Source: JABCPE02 sp963518845 (GTDB taxonomy: Bacteria > Bacteroidota > Bacteroidia > Flavobacteriales > Weeksellaceae). Taken from it: DNA of 64,000 nt. How positions within the stretch are numbered: position 1 is the stretch's first letter; each line of letters begins with the position of its first letter. Below the pieces are notes generated by a model. It had not been told where the DNA came from. It saw only the letters and a program-made list of their open reading frames with translations, and did not search any database. Shown here one piece after another: positions 26,175 to 35,682 of this stretch. The stretch covers positions 1 to 64,000 of the forward strand of contig CAUQKV010000005.1 of assembly GCA_963518845.1 (NCBI GenBank). Reading direction: 5' to 3'. Both the position numbers and the translations under genes were made by a program.

Positions 26175-26671
26175 TATCGCATAAAAACGAATTTATCGTA
26201 ATATTTACTCATATAGGTCAGACCTATATTGATATTAACTCCTATAGAAAAGCCTTTTAGATTTTTTTCAGAATCAAAAGGGATAGAATATCCGCCATAG
26301 ACATTCATGAATTTCAAAAGAGAAAAACCTACGATAGGACTGAAATGTTTAGTAGAAACCACCAAACCAGCATATCCGCCGCCGTCGTAGTATCCTACTT
26401 TTAGTTCTGGGATAAAATGATCTTTGCTGTCTACTCCTCTGAAATAGCGCCCAAAAGCTCCTATTGTAATGGATTTGTCCTGTCTTCCTGCATTGTAGTC
26501 TATACCTACAGCGAGGGAATTTCTGCCAATGTAGTTGTAATCCAGACCGATAGCCGTTTTGGCAAGGATGTCTTCCTTAAAAGAAAACTTGTTTTGTGCA
26601 AACAGTCCCACAGAGAAAGATACGAGTAAAATACTAAAAATATTCCTCAATTGATTTTTTCTATTTTCCAT
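26174..26671 (-). CDS. Small outer-membrane beta-barrel-like protein
   Basis: 165 residues from the ATG at 26671, which overlaps the last 11 bases of the symporter gene; earlier in-frame codons lie deeper in that gene. A signal peptide covers about residues 1-26 (IFSILLVSFSVGLFAQ). The mature part alternates short beta strands with aromatic ends (AIGLDYNYIG, LAVGIDYNAG, ITIGAFGRYF, LKVGYYDGGG), typical of small outer-membrane barrels. No family is recognised. Probably co-transcribed with the upstream symporter. Confidence 0.72.
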   Translation of the reverse strand: MENRKNQLRNIFSILLVSFSVGLFAQNKFSFKEDILAKTAIGLDYNYIGRNSLAVGIDYNAGRQDKSITIGAFGRYFRGVDSKDHFIPELKVGYYDGGGYAGLVVSTKHFSPIVGFSLLKFMNVYGGYSIPFDSEKNLKGFSIGVNINIGLTYMSKYYDKFVFMR

Positions 26672-28085
26672 AATTTTCTGCTTTTTCTTGATCAAATTCT
26701 CCTTCCCATTTTGCGATGAAAACAGAAGCTACACAGTTCCCAATCACATTCAGAGAGGTTCTTCCCATATCCATCAGTTCATCAATTCCTAAAATAGCTG
26801 AGATGATAATCAGCGGAAGTCCAAATTGCTCGGCTGTAGCGATAAGGACAATCAGAGAGGCTCTTGGTATGGCTGCCACTCCCTTACTTGTAATCATCAA
26901 TGTAAGACACATCAACAGCTGCTGCCCGAAACTCATCTCTATCCCAGCGGCTTGAGCCACGAATATAGATGCTAATGATAGATAAAGTGCAGTTCCATCA
27001 AGGTTAAAGCTATATCCCGTAGGCACCACGAAGGAAACAATTCTACGAGGCACGCCAAAAGCTTCCATATTGCTCATTACTTTAGGCAAGGCAGCATCAG
27101 AGCTTGTCGTAGCAAAAGCGATAGAAACAGGCTCTTTGATGGCAGAAATGAAGTTTTTGATTGGGATTTTCAGATACATAGCCAAAGGCAGTAATACCAG
27201 CATAACAAATGCAAATATCGCGGCATAAAGAGTCAGCAGGAGTAAGAACAAATATTTTAAAATGTCTATTCCCATATGTCCTACCGTGTATGCCATCGCT
27301 GCACCTACTCCCACAGGAGCAAAATACATCACGATTTTAGTGTATTTAAACATTACTTCCGCTAGACTTTCCACAAAGTCTATCATCGGCTTTTTCTTCT
27401 TTTCATCCAGCATAGCCAGTCCGATACCAAAAACCACAGAGAAAACTACAATTTGCAGAACCTGATTTTCATAAATAGACTTTATAATATTTTCAGGGAA
27501 AATATCACGGAAGAAAGCGGTCACCTTGTATATCCATTGGTCAGCTTCAGGAATTTGTTTTAGAGCTTTTAAATCATTTTCCTTAACTCCAGAACCTGTA
27601 GGCAGGTCGTGCTGAGGAAACTGGCTCAAATCTATCCCTACACCAGCATTGGATATATTGATGGATACCAAACCTATTAGGATAGCAAGTGTGGTCGCTA
27701 CATTGAAGTAAAGCAAAGATTTCCACGCCATTCTTCCTACTTGTTTTAGGTCAGAGTGTCCAGCAATTCCGTAAACCAAAGTCGCGAACAAAATAGGGCC
27801 TACAATGGTTTTTACTAATTTGATAAACCCGCTGCTCAGAGGCTGTAGAGCCATCGCTACACCAGGAAACTCCACACCTATCACCACGCCCACAATCATG
27901 CTGGTAAGTATCCAAGTCGTAAGGTCTTTTTTCAAAATGGCATAAAATAAAAAAGCGCCACTGATGACAAAATGTGTCCCAGAGAGCACCACCTTAGAAA
28001 GAGGCGAAAAAAAGTTAATTCCATAGACAACAGCTCCAAGAGTCATTATCAATAATGGAAATAATCTAAATATAAATGAATTCAT
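26661..28085 (-). CDS. Dicarboxylate/amino acid:cation symporter (DAACS family)
   Basis: 474 residues. The family core begins near residue 60 after two extra N-terminal hydrophobic segments. Signatures: ATTSSDAALP (the serine-rich reentrant loop) near 325, PTGYSFNLDGTALYLSLA (NMDGT-like motif) near 355, and TSKGVAAIPRASLIVL near 400. These proteins import glutamate, aspartate or C4-dicarboxylates with protons or sodium across the inner membrane; the specific substrate cannot be read. A -7 promoter box lies 20 bases upstream of the ATG. Confidence 0.9.
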   Translation of the reverse strand: MNSFIFRLFPLLIMTLGAVVYGINFFSPLSKVVLSGTHFVISGAFLFYAILKKDLTTWILTSMIVGVVIGVEFPGVAMALQPLSSGFIKLVKTIVGPILFATLVYGIAGHSDLKQVGRMAWKSLLYFNVATTLAILIGLVSINISNAGVGIDLSQFPQHDLPTGSGVKENDLKALKQIPEADQWIYKVTAFFRDIFPENIIKSIYENQVLQIVVFSVVFGIGLAMLDEKKKKPMIDFVESLAEVMFKYTKIVMYFAPVGVGAAMAYTVGHMGIDILKYLFLLLLTLYAAIFAFVMLVLLPLAMYLKIPIKNFISAIKEPVSIAFATTSSDAALPKVMSNMEAFGVPRRIVSFVVPTGYSFNLDGTALYLSLASIFVAQAAGIEMSFGQQLLMCLTLMITSKGVAAIPRASLIVLIATAEQFGLPLIIISAILGIDELMDMGRTSLNVIGNCVASVFIAKWEGEFDQEKAENYGK

Positions 28086-28104
28086 TACTACTTTTTGTTT
28101 GTTG

Positions 28105-28112
28105 CAAATATA
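28105..28112 (-). promoter_or_regulatory. Promoter -7 element of the symporter gene
   Basis: TATATTTG on the minus strand, a match to TAnnTTTG, 19 bases before the ATG at 28085. Confidence 0.6.
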
Positions 28113-28167
28113 ATGAATAAACTAAAAAGAGGAAACATAAGAGTCTTTTAAGCAAATTATTAAATCA

Positions 28168-28767
28168 TCAGGAAGGTTTATCAGAATCGCTTAGAAGTTT
28201 AAAACTCATTCTGTGATAAGGCGTTACGCCGTGTTTCTTGATAGCCTCTCTATGGGCTTTGGTGGGATAGCCTACATTCTTGTCCCAAGCGTATTCAGGG
28301 AATTCTTCGTGGAGTTTCAGCATGAGCTGATCTCGGTAGTTTTTAGCTAAAATAGAAGCAGCTGCGATAGAAAGCACCTTGCTGTCGCCTTTTACAATGC
28401 ACTCATGTGGAATAAAATTATACGGATGAAACCTATTCCCGTCCACTAAAATCAGCTCTGGTCGGGTTTTTAGCTGGTCTAATGCCAAGTGCATCGTATG
28501 GATGCTGGCATTCAGTATGTTATGCTGGTCAATGAAAGACGGTGGAACTTCTGCAATCGCAAAATCCACAGCATTTTCCCTGATGTATAGGTCTAATTCT
28601 AACCGAACCTTTGTGGTGAGTTTTTTAGAGTCATTGATGAGGTCGTGGTTAAATTTTTCATCAATAATCACAGCGGCAGCGACCACAGGACCTGCCAGAC
28701 AGCCTCTTCCTACCTCATCACAACCAGCCTCAATACAAATTTCAGACCAAAAACGCTTTAAATTCAT
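28168..28767 (-). CDS. rnhB: Ribonuclease HII
   Basis: 199 residues. AGCDEVGRGCLAGPV (14-28) contains the first two acidic active-site residues, Asp17 and Glu18. LILVDGN near 108 and SIAAASILAKNYRD near 133 are further RNase HII signatures. It cuts the RNA strand of RNA-DNA hybrids and at single ribonucleotides left in DNA. Cytoplasmic. It lies upstream of the symporter gene on the same strand, but that gene has its own promoter. Confidence 0.95.
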   Translation of the reverse strand: MNLKRFWSEICIEAGCDEVGRGCLAGPVVAAAVIIDEKFNHDLINDSKKLTTKVRLELDLYIRENAVDFAIAEVPPSFIDQHNILNASIHTMHLALDQLKTRPELILVDGNRFHPYNFIPHECIVKGDSKVLSIAAASILAKNYRDQLMLKLHEEFPEYAWDKNVGYPTKAHREAIKKHGVTPYHRMSFKLLSDSDKPS

Positions 28768-28807
28768 AAATATTCAATAAAAATTAAGTTTTAAATAAAA
28801 TTTAGCA

Positions 28808-28815
28808 CAAATTTA
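28808..28815 (-). promoter_or_regulatory. Candidate promoter -7 element of rnhB
   Basis: TAAATTTG on the minus strand matches TAnnTTTG and would give a leader of about 35 bases. A second match, TAGATTTG, lies at 28828-28835. The region is very AT-rich, so chance matches are likely. Confidence 0.35.
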
Positions 28816-28835
28816 ATATTTTTTTTACAAATCTA

Positions 28836-28866
28836 TTGTTTTTATTAAAAAAATGTTATAAAATTG
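28836..28866 (+). promoter_or_regulatory. Candidate promoter of the susC-susD pair
   Basis: TTG at 28836 and TAAAATTG at 28859-28866 (one mismatch to TAnnTTTG) are spaced by 20 bases; the ATG follows 29 bases later. Confidence 0.4.
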
Positions 28867-28895
28867 TCAAAGAAAAACCAAAATAACTTTTAATT

Positions 28896-31769
28896 ATGAA
28901 GAAACTAACATCAAATGTCTTGGCAGTTGTTCTTTCTTCTTCCTTTGTGATCGGAAACGCACAGGAAAAACCAAAAGACTCTGTGAAAGTCAAGGAAATC
29001 GGCGAGGTGGTAATCACCGCTTTAGGAATTAAGAGAGACAATAAATCTCTTGGGTATTCAACTACGAAAGTAGGCGGAGATGACTTGTCAAAAGTTGGGA
29101 ATCAGAATTTAGTCAATTCGCTTTCGGGGAAAGCAGCAGGACTTCAGGTAATCTCTTCTGGCGGGGCGCCAGGTTCTGGGAGTAGATTGGTAATAAGGGG
29201 AGGTGCGAAATCTCTTACTAATTCTAACGAGCCTCTGTATGTAATTGATGGAGTGCCTATCACTAATGCGAATGATGGGAACTCAAACACCGTTACAGGA
29301 ATTTCTTCTCCAAACAGAGCAGCGGATATCAATCCTGATGATATTGAGAGTATCAATATCCTGAAAGGTGCCGCTGGAGCTGTTCTTTATGGAAATAGAG
29401 GTTCTAATGGAGTTATACTCATTACAACGAAATCAGGGAAAGCAAGAGCAGGGAAGCCACAAATAACTCTTTCTACGCAGGTTGCAGTAGATAATGCTTT
29501 GGTTCTTCCAGATTATCAGACAGTCTATGCACAGGGAGAACAAGGTGTATATAGGGAAGCAACTTCTTTATCTTGGGGACCAAAAATACAAGGGCAGACT
29601 GTATATAGTGCTGCGGCAGGAAAAAATGTTACACTCTCTGTTTATGACCCGAGAAAGCAGTTTTTACAGACAGGAGTAACGAGAAATAACAATGTGTCCT
29701 TGTCACATTCATTTAATAAATCTAATGTTTTCTTGTCAGCAGGACATTCCTTGCAGACTTCCATAGTCCCTAACCAAGAGTATGAGAAAACTAATTTTAG
29801 ATTTAATGGAAACACGCAGATTACAGAGAAATTCAATGCGGGGGTAAATGTTTCTTACAATACTACGAAAGGAAATGTGCCATTTGCAGGGCAGGATGGA
29901 AATAACCCTATTTTTGCTTTGTTTCACACTCCTGTAAGCTGGGATTTGAAGGGGTACGGCTATGTTAATCCTACTACTGGCGAACAAATCAATTTCCGAG
30001 GGGGAAGTTTTGACAATCCATATTGGTCTGTTTATAAAAACTTTGCTAAAACTTCCAGTGACCGTTTCATTACGAGTTTGAACTTAGGATATGATTTAAC
30101 AAAATGGTTGAAACTGACATATAGATTAGGAAATGATTATTTTGTAGATAATAGAGTGATATTTAGGGATATACATTCTGGTTCAAAACCAAAAGGATAT
30201 CTATCTTATGATGATGTGAAGAGAAATGAGCTTACCTCAACATTGATGGCAAATATCAATACCAATATTACGGATAATTTGGCATTGACAGTTGTGGTAG
30301 GACAGGACTATAACAAGAGAACTTACAGAAATAGTATCATTACAGGGAATGCACTAGCTGCACCAGGTTTGGTAAATACTAATAACATCGCTTCTTTTGA
30401 CCCAGGATATAACTATGAAACCAAAAGAACATTATTTGGGTTCTTTGGAGATGTTTCTTTAAGTTACAAAAATTATTTGTTCCTAAACCTAGTAGGAAGA
30501 TACGAGATTGCCTCTACTTTACCAGAAAACAATAGAGCTTATTTCTACCCTGGGGTAAGTGGTTCCTTCGTCTTCTCGGATGCATTTGATATTAACAAGG
30601 ATATATTAAGCTATGGTAAGCTGCGTGCTGGGGTTTCCAGAACGGCAAGAGATGCAGATCCTTATTTAGTTTTTCAAGCATATAGAAAAGCAGAGTATGG
30701 AGATGGATTCGTGCCAGGACTTAAATTCCCTTTTAATAATGATTTAGGGACTTATGTAGGATACAAAGTGGCGAACACATGGAATAATCCAGACTTAAAA
30801 CCAGAATTTACAACGGAATACGAGGTAGGAACAGAGCTTCGTTTCTTGAAGAATAGAATTGGTTTGGAGTTCACTTATTTCGAAAACAAGAATACAGATG
30901 GAATCATTGGACTTAGGATTTCTCCTGCATCAGGAGCTGTTGTATCCATTGAAAATACAGGAAAAACATCCTCTAAAGGGATAGAGGCAGGACTGAAAGT
31001 CACACCTATCAAAATGAAGGATTTCAACTGGGAAGTTAATTTTAATTTTAGTAGAATCCGCTCATTGGTGGAAGAAACACATCCTAAGACAGATAGAATA
31101 TATATGGGAGGTTTCTCTGGAAACCCTGCTATCTATGCTGTAAAAGGTGAAAGATATGGTTCTATCGTTGGTAGCGCCTACATGAGAGATGCGAATGGAA
31201 ATATTTTGGTGGGAAATAATGGTAAACCAATGACTCAGAGTGGTCAAGTCCTAGGGCATGTAGAGCCAGACTGGACAGGAAGTGTAGGAACAACCTTTAA
31301 ATATAAAGGAGTGTACCTCACAGCGCAATTGGACATTAGACAAGGAGGATATTTGTTTAATGGAACAGAGCAATTGTTAGATGTATATGGCGTATCTGCA
31401 AAGACACTAGAGAGGGAAAAAGGAACAATAGTTTTCCCTGGGGTAACATCTGCAGGAACACCTAATACAACTCCTATTCCAGTAGATAATGAGTACTATG
31501 ATGCACTCCCGACAGAGGCCTATGTGTATAAAAATGACTGGGTAAAACTTCGTGAAATCAGCTTGGGATATAGTTTCCGTCCAGCAGGATTTGATTTCAT
31601 AAGAAGTATAGATGTAGGTGTATTTGGTAGAAATCTGTTCTTATGGACAAAGGTGCCTCACATCGATCCAGAATCCAGTTCTTTCGGGACAGGAAATGCA
31701 CAGGGGGTTTCTCGTTTTGCATTCCCATCAACAAGAAGTTTTGGTGTTAATTTAAAAGTTCAATTCTAA
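28896..31769 (+). CDS. SusC/RagA-family TonB-linked outer-membrane transporter
   Basis: 957 residues. A signal peptide ends near residue 22 (VIGNAQ). The plug domain (about 35-165) contains GKAAGLQVISSGG, LYVIDGVPI and YGNRGSNGVILITTK, which are SusC family signatures. A 22-strand barrel should fill the rest. It lacks the N-terminal carboxypeptidase-regulatory-like domain of many SusC proteins, going directly from the signal peptide to the TonB box and plug. It pairs with the SusD lipoprotein 12 bases downstream to import an oligomeric nutrient. No glycoside hydrolase, peptidase or regulator is adjacent, so the substrate is unknown. Confidence 0.93.
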   Translation: MKKLTSNVLAVVLSSSFVIGNAQEKPKDSVKVKEIGEVVITALGIKRDNKSLGYSTTKVGGDDLSKVGNQNLVNSLSGKAAGLQVISSGGAPGSGSRLVIRGGAKSLTNSNEPLYVIDGVPITNANDGNSNTVTGISSPNRAADINPDDIESINILKGAAGAVLYGNRGSNGVILITTKSGKARAGKPQITLSTQVAVDNALVLPDYQTVYAQGEQGVYREATSLSWGPKIQGQTVYSAAAGKNVTLSVYDPRKQFLQTGVTRNNNVSLSHSFNKSNVFLSAGHSLQTSIVPNQEYEKTNFRFNGNTQITEKFNAGVNVSYNTTKGNVPFAGQDGNNPIFALFHTPVSWDLKGYGYVNPTTGEQINFRGGSFDNPYWSVYKNFAKTSSDRFITSLNLGYDLTKWLKLTYRLGNDYFVDNRVIFRDIHSGSKPKGYLSYDDVKRNELTSTLMANINTNITDNLALTVVVGQDYNKRTYRNSIITGNALAAPGLVNTNNIASFDPGYNYETKRTLFGFFGDVSLSYKNYLFLNLVGRYEIASTLPENNRAYFYPGVSGSFVFSDAFDINKDILSYGKLRAGVSRTARDADPYLVFQAYRKAEYGDGFVPGLKFPFNNDLGTYVGYKVANTWNNPDLKPEFTTEYEVGTELRFLKNRIGLEFTYFENKNTDGIIGLRISPASGAVVSIENTGKTSSKGIEAGLKVTPIKMKDFNWEVNFNFSRIRSLVEETHPKTDRIYMGGFSGNPAIYAVKGERYGSIVGSAYMRDANGNILVGNNGKPMTQSGQVLGHVEPDWTGSVGTTFKYKGVYLTAQLDIRQGGYLFNGTEQLLDVYGVSAKTLEREKGTIVFPGVTSAGTPNTTPIPVDNEYYDALPTEAYVYKNDWVKLREISLGYSFRPAGFDFIRSIDVGVFGRNLFLWTKVPHIDPESSSFGTGNAQGVSRFAFPSTRSFGVNLKVQF

Positions 31770-31781
31770 AAACTAAGAAAA

Positions 31782-33221
31782 ATGAAAAAAATCAGAAATA
31801 ATATATCTAAATATGCTGTTCTTTTAGCTTTGACAGCAGCTCCTTTGGTCGTTACTTCTTGTAGACAGGAGTTGGATATTAATGTAGATCCTAATAACCC
31901 TTCACAAGCATCTTTGTCAGGACTTCTTAGTGCCTCGCAGGTTGGTTTTGCCTTTGCTCTTGGTGGTGAGGGAACTAGAATGCCAGCAAGTATCATTCAG
32001 CATTATGCAGGGCATAGGGCACAGCCACTTAACTATGCTCGATATAATATAACATCATCAGCTACAGATGGAACTTGGACAGCTCTTTACAATGCATTAA
32101 TGGATATCAAGGAATTAGAAAATAAAGCTGCTGCTTCTGGAAATCAGGCATATGTAGGAGTTTCTAAGCTTCTTCAGGCTCATGCATTCAGTGTAATTAC
32201 AGATATGTTTGGGGATATCCCTTTTTCTGAAGCTTTACAGGGAAGAGCTAATATTACTCCTGCTTATGATAGACAGGAAAATATCTATCCAGCTCTTATT
32301 GCCATGATAGATGAGGGGTTAGCTGCTCTTTCAGCAGGAACAGAAACTATTTCTGGAGATATAGTCTATGGAGGTGATGTGGCAAAATGGAAAAAATACG
32401 GAAATTCGTTAAAACTACGATTACTAAACCATTTAAGCCGCAGACAGCCCAATGCAGCAGCGAATTTCTTAGCTTCTAATCCAAGTCTTATAGACACCAG
32501 CGTGGATGATGCAAAGGTTGTTTTTGGCTCTGTAGCTTCTAATGCCAATCCTATCTATCAGTTTGATGTGCTTTCTGGAAGAAAAGATCAAGCGGTAGCC
32601 AGCACTATTGTAGACAAAATGAAAGCCTTGTCAGACCCTAGGGTGAGTGTTTATTTTAATCCTATTGTTAAGAATGATAATGGACTTCAAGGACAATATT
32701 TTGGTAACACACCAGGAGGAAGTGTAGGAGATACAGGAGAGAGTAAATATTCCCGTGTAGGAAGCGCTTATGCGTCTATAAAAGCTCCTGTGGTTCTGAT
32801 GAGCGCAGCAGAGGTTAATTTCATCAAAGCAGAAGTGTATCACAGAGCATCTAATGCAGCAAGTGCGCAGACAGCCTATGAAGCAGCGATTACACAGGAT
32901 TTCGCAGCATTAGGTTTATCTTCTTCTTCTGCAGCTTATTTAGCGAATGCGAATGTGGCTTATAATGGGACTTTACAGAGAATTATGGAGCAAAAATGGA
33001 TTACCATGTTCCAAGCATCTTATGAGTCTTGGGTAGATTGGAGAAGAACAGGCTATCCTGCTCTCACACCAGCAGCAAGCAACACTACTTCCAATGTCAT
33101 CCCAAGAAACCTACCATATCCAGATGTGGAAATTAACTCTAATAGAGCCAACCTAGTAGCAGGCCCAGGGATTCCGATTCCATACACAGGGCTGAGCAAT
33201 AGAGTTTGGTGGGATAACTAA
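31782..33221 (+). CDS. SusD/RagB-family outer-membrane lipoprotein
   Basis: 479 residues. A lipoprotein signal ends at the lipobox VTSC (Cys about 27). LDINVDPNNPSQASL, LLQAHAFSVITDMFGDIPFSEAL and QKWITMFQ with a tryptophan-rich end (YESWVDWRRTGYP) match the SusD-like_2 group. It forms the lid over the SusC barrel and binds the substrate on the cell surface. The DNA ends at a terminator just before argS. Confidence 0.92.
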   Translation: MKKIRNNISKYAVLLALTAAPLVVTSCRQELDINVDPNNPSQASLSGLLSASQVGFAFALGGEGTRMPASIIQHYAGHRAQPLNYARYNITSSATDGTWTALYNALMDIKELENKAAASGNQAYVGVSKLLQAHAFSVITDMFGDIPFSEALQGRANITPAYDRQENIYPALIAMIDEGLAALSAGTETISGDIVYGGDVAKWKKYGNSLKLRLLNHLSRRQPNAAANFLASNPSLIDTSVDDAKVVFGSVASNANPIYQFDVLSGRKDQAVASTIVDKMKALSDPRVSVYFNPIVKNDNGLQGQYFGNTPGGSVGDTGESKYSRVGSAYASIKAPVVLMSAAEVNFIKAEVYHRASNAASAQTAYEAAITQDFAALGLSSSSAAYLANANVAYNGTLQRIMEQKWITMFQASYESWVDWRRTGYPALTPAASNTTSNVIPRNLPYPDVEINSNRANLVAGPGIPIPYTGLSNRVWWDN

Positions 33222-33252
33222 TAACCTCTTCATTTTTAACTAATTTTTTTAT

Positions 33253-33290
33253 AAAGGGAATCTCTTTTTCAGGGATTTCCTTTATATTTT
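33253..33290 (+). terminator. Terminator after the susC-susD pair
   Basis: Stem AAAGGGAATC with GATTTCCTTT (one G:T pair), loop about 33263-33272, followed by a T-rich tail. The argS -7 promoter box starts right after it. Confidence 0.75.
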
Positions 33291-33291
33291 T

Positions 33292-33299
33292 TATCTTTG
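33292..33299 (+). promoter_or_regulatory. Promoter -7 element of argS
   Basis: TATCTTTG matches TAnnTTTG, 17 bases before the ATG. Confidence 0.6.
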
Positions 33300-33316
33300 C
33301 GATTATTTTATTCATT

Positions 33317-35077
33317 ATGGTTAGAGAGATTTTACTTGAAAAAATACAGAAAGTTTTAGCAGAGAGTTTTGGTTTGGCGGATTTCGTTCCTGAAATTCAG
33401 CAGACAAAACCTGATTTTGAAGGAGATTTTACTATTGTGACTTTTCCTTTGGTTAAAGTTTTGAAGAAAAGCCCAGATATTATCGCAACAGAGCTTGGCG
33501 ACAAGATACTTTCGGAGGTGGATTTTGTGGAAAATTATAACATTGTGAAAGGTTTTCTTAACCTAAAATTAAAGGACAATGTTTTCCTGCAAAGCTTTAA
33601 AAATCTTTCCGAAAATTTAGAGAAAATCACGCCTAAGAATGAAACCATTATGGTGGAATATTCTTCTCCGAATACCAACAAGCCTTTGCATTTAGGACAT
33701 ATTAGAAATAATCTTTTAGGTTTTTCTATTGCTAATATTTTGAAAGAAGAGGGCTATAATGTTATCAAAACCCAAATCATCAACGATAGAGGAATCCACA
33801 TTTGTAAATCTATGCTGGCATGGGAAAAATTCGGGAATGGAGCAACGCCAGAATCTACACAAACCAAAGGCGACAAGCTGGTAGGAAACTACTATGTGGA
33901 ATTTGACAAACATTACAAAGCAGAAATAGCCCAGCTGAAAGAACAAGGCGTGGATGAAGAAACAGCTAAAAAACAAGCGCCGTCTATTTTAGAGGCTCAA
34001 AAAATGCTTTTGGACTGGGAAAATGGCGATGAAAAAGTAAGAAACCTTTGGGAGAAAATGAACGCTTGGGTTTATACAGGGTTTGCGGAAACTTATAAGC
34101 GACTTGGAGTAGATTTTGACCAAGTTCAATACGAAAGCCAAACTTACCTTTTGGGTAAAGATTTGATAAAAGAAGGACTGGACAAAGGTGTTTTCTTCAC
34201 CAAAGAAGATGGCTCTGTATGGTGCGACCTTACCGATGAAGGCTTGGATGAGAAACTTCTTCTTCGTGGGGATGGCACTTCTGTCTATATCACGCAGGAT
34301 TTAGGAACGGCAGTAGGGCGTTTTGCGGATAATAATATACAGAGACTTATCTACACGGTGGGAAATGAGCAGGATTATCATTTTCAGGTTTTGTTTAAAA
34401 TCCTTAAAAAACTCGGCTACAGCTGGGCGGAGCACCTTTACCATCTTTCCTACGGAATGGTGGAACTTCCTAACGGGAAGATGAAATCTCGTGAAGGAAC
34501 GGTGGTGGATGCCGATGACTTGATGCAGGAAATGTATCTTACGGCGAAAGAAAAAGCGCAGGAACTTGGAAAACTGGAAGCGCTGACCGAAGAGGAAAAA
34601 GAAAAATCTTATGAAATCGTAGGTCTTGGAGCATTGAAATATTTTATGCTAAAAGTAGATCCGAAGAAAAAAATGCTTTTCAATCCAGAGGAAAGTGTGG
34701 ATTTCAATGGGAATACAGGGCCTTTCATTCAGTATGCTTACGCTAGAATTCAGTCTTTGCTGAAAAGAGCGGAGGGAACGGATTTCAACTTCTCTGAAAA
34801 CATCGCCCTTAGTGAGAACGAGAAAGAACTCATCATTGCTCTCAGCGAATACAAGGAAACTGTAAGCAAAGCGGCGGCGGCACTCAGCCCTGCTCATTTG
34901 GCTAATTATGTTTATGAAGTGGTAAAACTCTACAATGCTTTTTACCAAAACAATCCGGTTTTGAACAACGAAAACGAAGATGTGAAAAAATTCCGACTGT
35001 ATCTGTCACAGCTCACAGGTGTGGTGATTAGAAAGTCTTTACATCTGCTCGGAATAGGCGTGGTGGATAGAATGTAA
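33317..35077 (+). CDS. argS: Arginyl-tRNA synthetase
   Basis: 586 residues. The N-terminal additional domain (about 1-105) binds the D-loop. The class I signature is HLGHIRNNLLG near residue 127 (HIGH-type), and KMKSREGTVV near 395 corresponds to the KMSKS loop, which is atypical in ArgRS generally. The C-terminal DALR anticodon-binding domain covers about 460-586. It charges tRNA-Arg with arginine. A small lipoprotein gene follows after 8 bases. Confidence 0.96.
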   Translation: MVREILLEKIQKVLAESFGLADFVPEIQQTKPDFEGDFTIVTFPLVKVLKKSPDIIATELGDKILSEVDFVENYNIVKGFLNLKLKDNVFLQSFKNLSENLEKITPKNETIMVEYSSPNTNKPLHLGHIRNNLLGFSIANILKEEGYNVIKTQIINDRGIHICKSMLAWEKFGNGATPESTQTKGDKLVGNYYVEFDKHYKAEIAQLKEQGVDEETAKKQAPSILEAQKMLLDWENGDEKVRNLWEKMNAWVYTGFAETYKRLGVDFDQVQYESQTYLLGKDLIKEGLDKGVFFTKEDGSVWCDLTDEGLDEKLLLRGDGTSVYITQDLGTAVGRFADNNIQRLIYTVGNEQDYHFQVLFKILKKLGYSWAEHLYHLSYGMVELPNGKMKSREGTVVDADDLMQEMYLTAKEKAQELGKLEALTEEEKEKSYEIVGLGALKYFMLKVDPKKKMLFNPEESVDFNGNTGPFIQYAYARIQSLLKRAEGTDFNFSENIALSENEKELIIALSEYKETVSKAAAALSPAHLANYVYEVVKLYNAFYQNNPVLNNENEDVKKFRLYLSQLTGVVIRKSLHLLGIGVVDRM

Positions 35078-35085
35078 ATGAAATT

Positions 35086-35610
35086 ATGAAAAAAAGTATA
35101 ATTTCCTTTGTAATGCTTATTCTTTCTTCATGTGGAGGAATAAACAAACTGAAGGTAAAAGACATAAATACCGAAAATTCTGATATTAGTGGAGTTTATG
35201 AAAACATAAAACAAAAAGGCAATATTCTTAAACTTTTAGATAGAAAATTATCAAAAGATACTCTTACACTTGATAAAATGGAAGGGTATGATAAATTTTC
35301 TATTTTGGTGAAAGATGATAAGAATCTGCAGATAGAGATTATACGAAATGATAATTCTAAAATTACAAGACAGTATAAGTATAGAAAAAAGAATAATATA
35401 TATCTTCTAAAAAACCAAAATGTAAAACCAGATCTTATTCCTTATGTATTAGGAGTTTTTAATGTTAAAAAACTTCATTTGTATAAAAATCAGGATAATG
35501 GTTTGGGTATTGTAGAATCTACATCACGAAGAGGGGCTGTATTTCTTTTGTTATATTTTACATGGACAAAGAGTTATTATAAATATTATACATACCAAAG
35601 GTTAGAGTAA
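35086..35610 (+). CDS. Small lipoprotein, unknown
   Basis: 174 residues. The signal ends in lipobox ILSSC (Cys about 16). The mature region is basic and beta-rich (YDKFSILVKDD, LQIEIIRNDNSKITRQYKY), with a hydrophobic patch near the end (GAVFLLLYFTW). No family is recognised. It lies 8 bases after argS and ends before a bidirectional terminator, so it is probably read from the argS promoter. It is much more AT-rich than argS. Confidence 0.65.
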   Translation: MKKSIISFVMLILSSCGGINKLKVKDINTENSDISGVYENIKQKGNILKLLDRKLSKDTLTLDKMEGYDKFSILVKDDKNLQIEIIRNDNSKITRQYKYRKKNNIYLLKNQNVKPDLIPYVLGVFNVKKLHLYKNQDNGLGIVESTSRRGAVFLLLYFTWTKSYYKYYTYQRLE

Positions 35611-35640
35611 TTTAGGTTTTTATAAATAAGTAAAAAATAA

Positions 35641-35667
35641 AAATCCCTCATTTAAGAGGGATTTTTT
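35641..35667. terminator. Bidirectional terminator between the argS unit and the polysaccharide operon
   Basis: Perfect 9-base-pair stem AAATCCCTC with GAGGGATTT, loop ATTTAA, T-runs on both strands. It ends both convergent units. Confidence 0.92.
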
Positions 35668-35682
35668 ATTGAGGTTTTTAAA

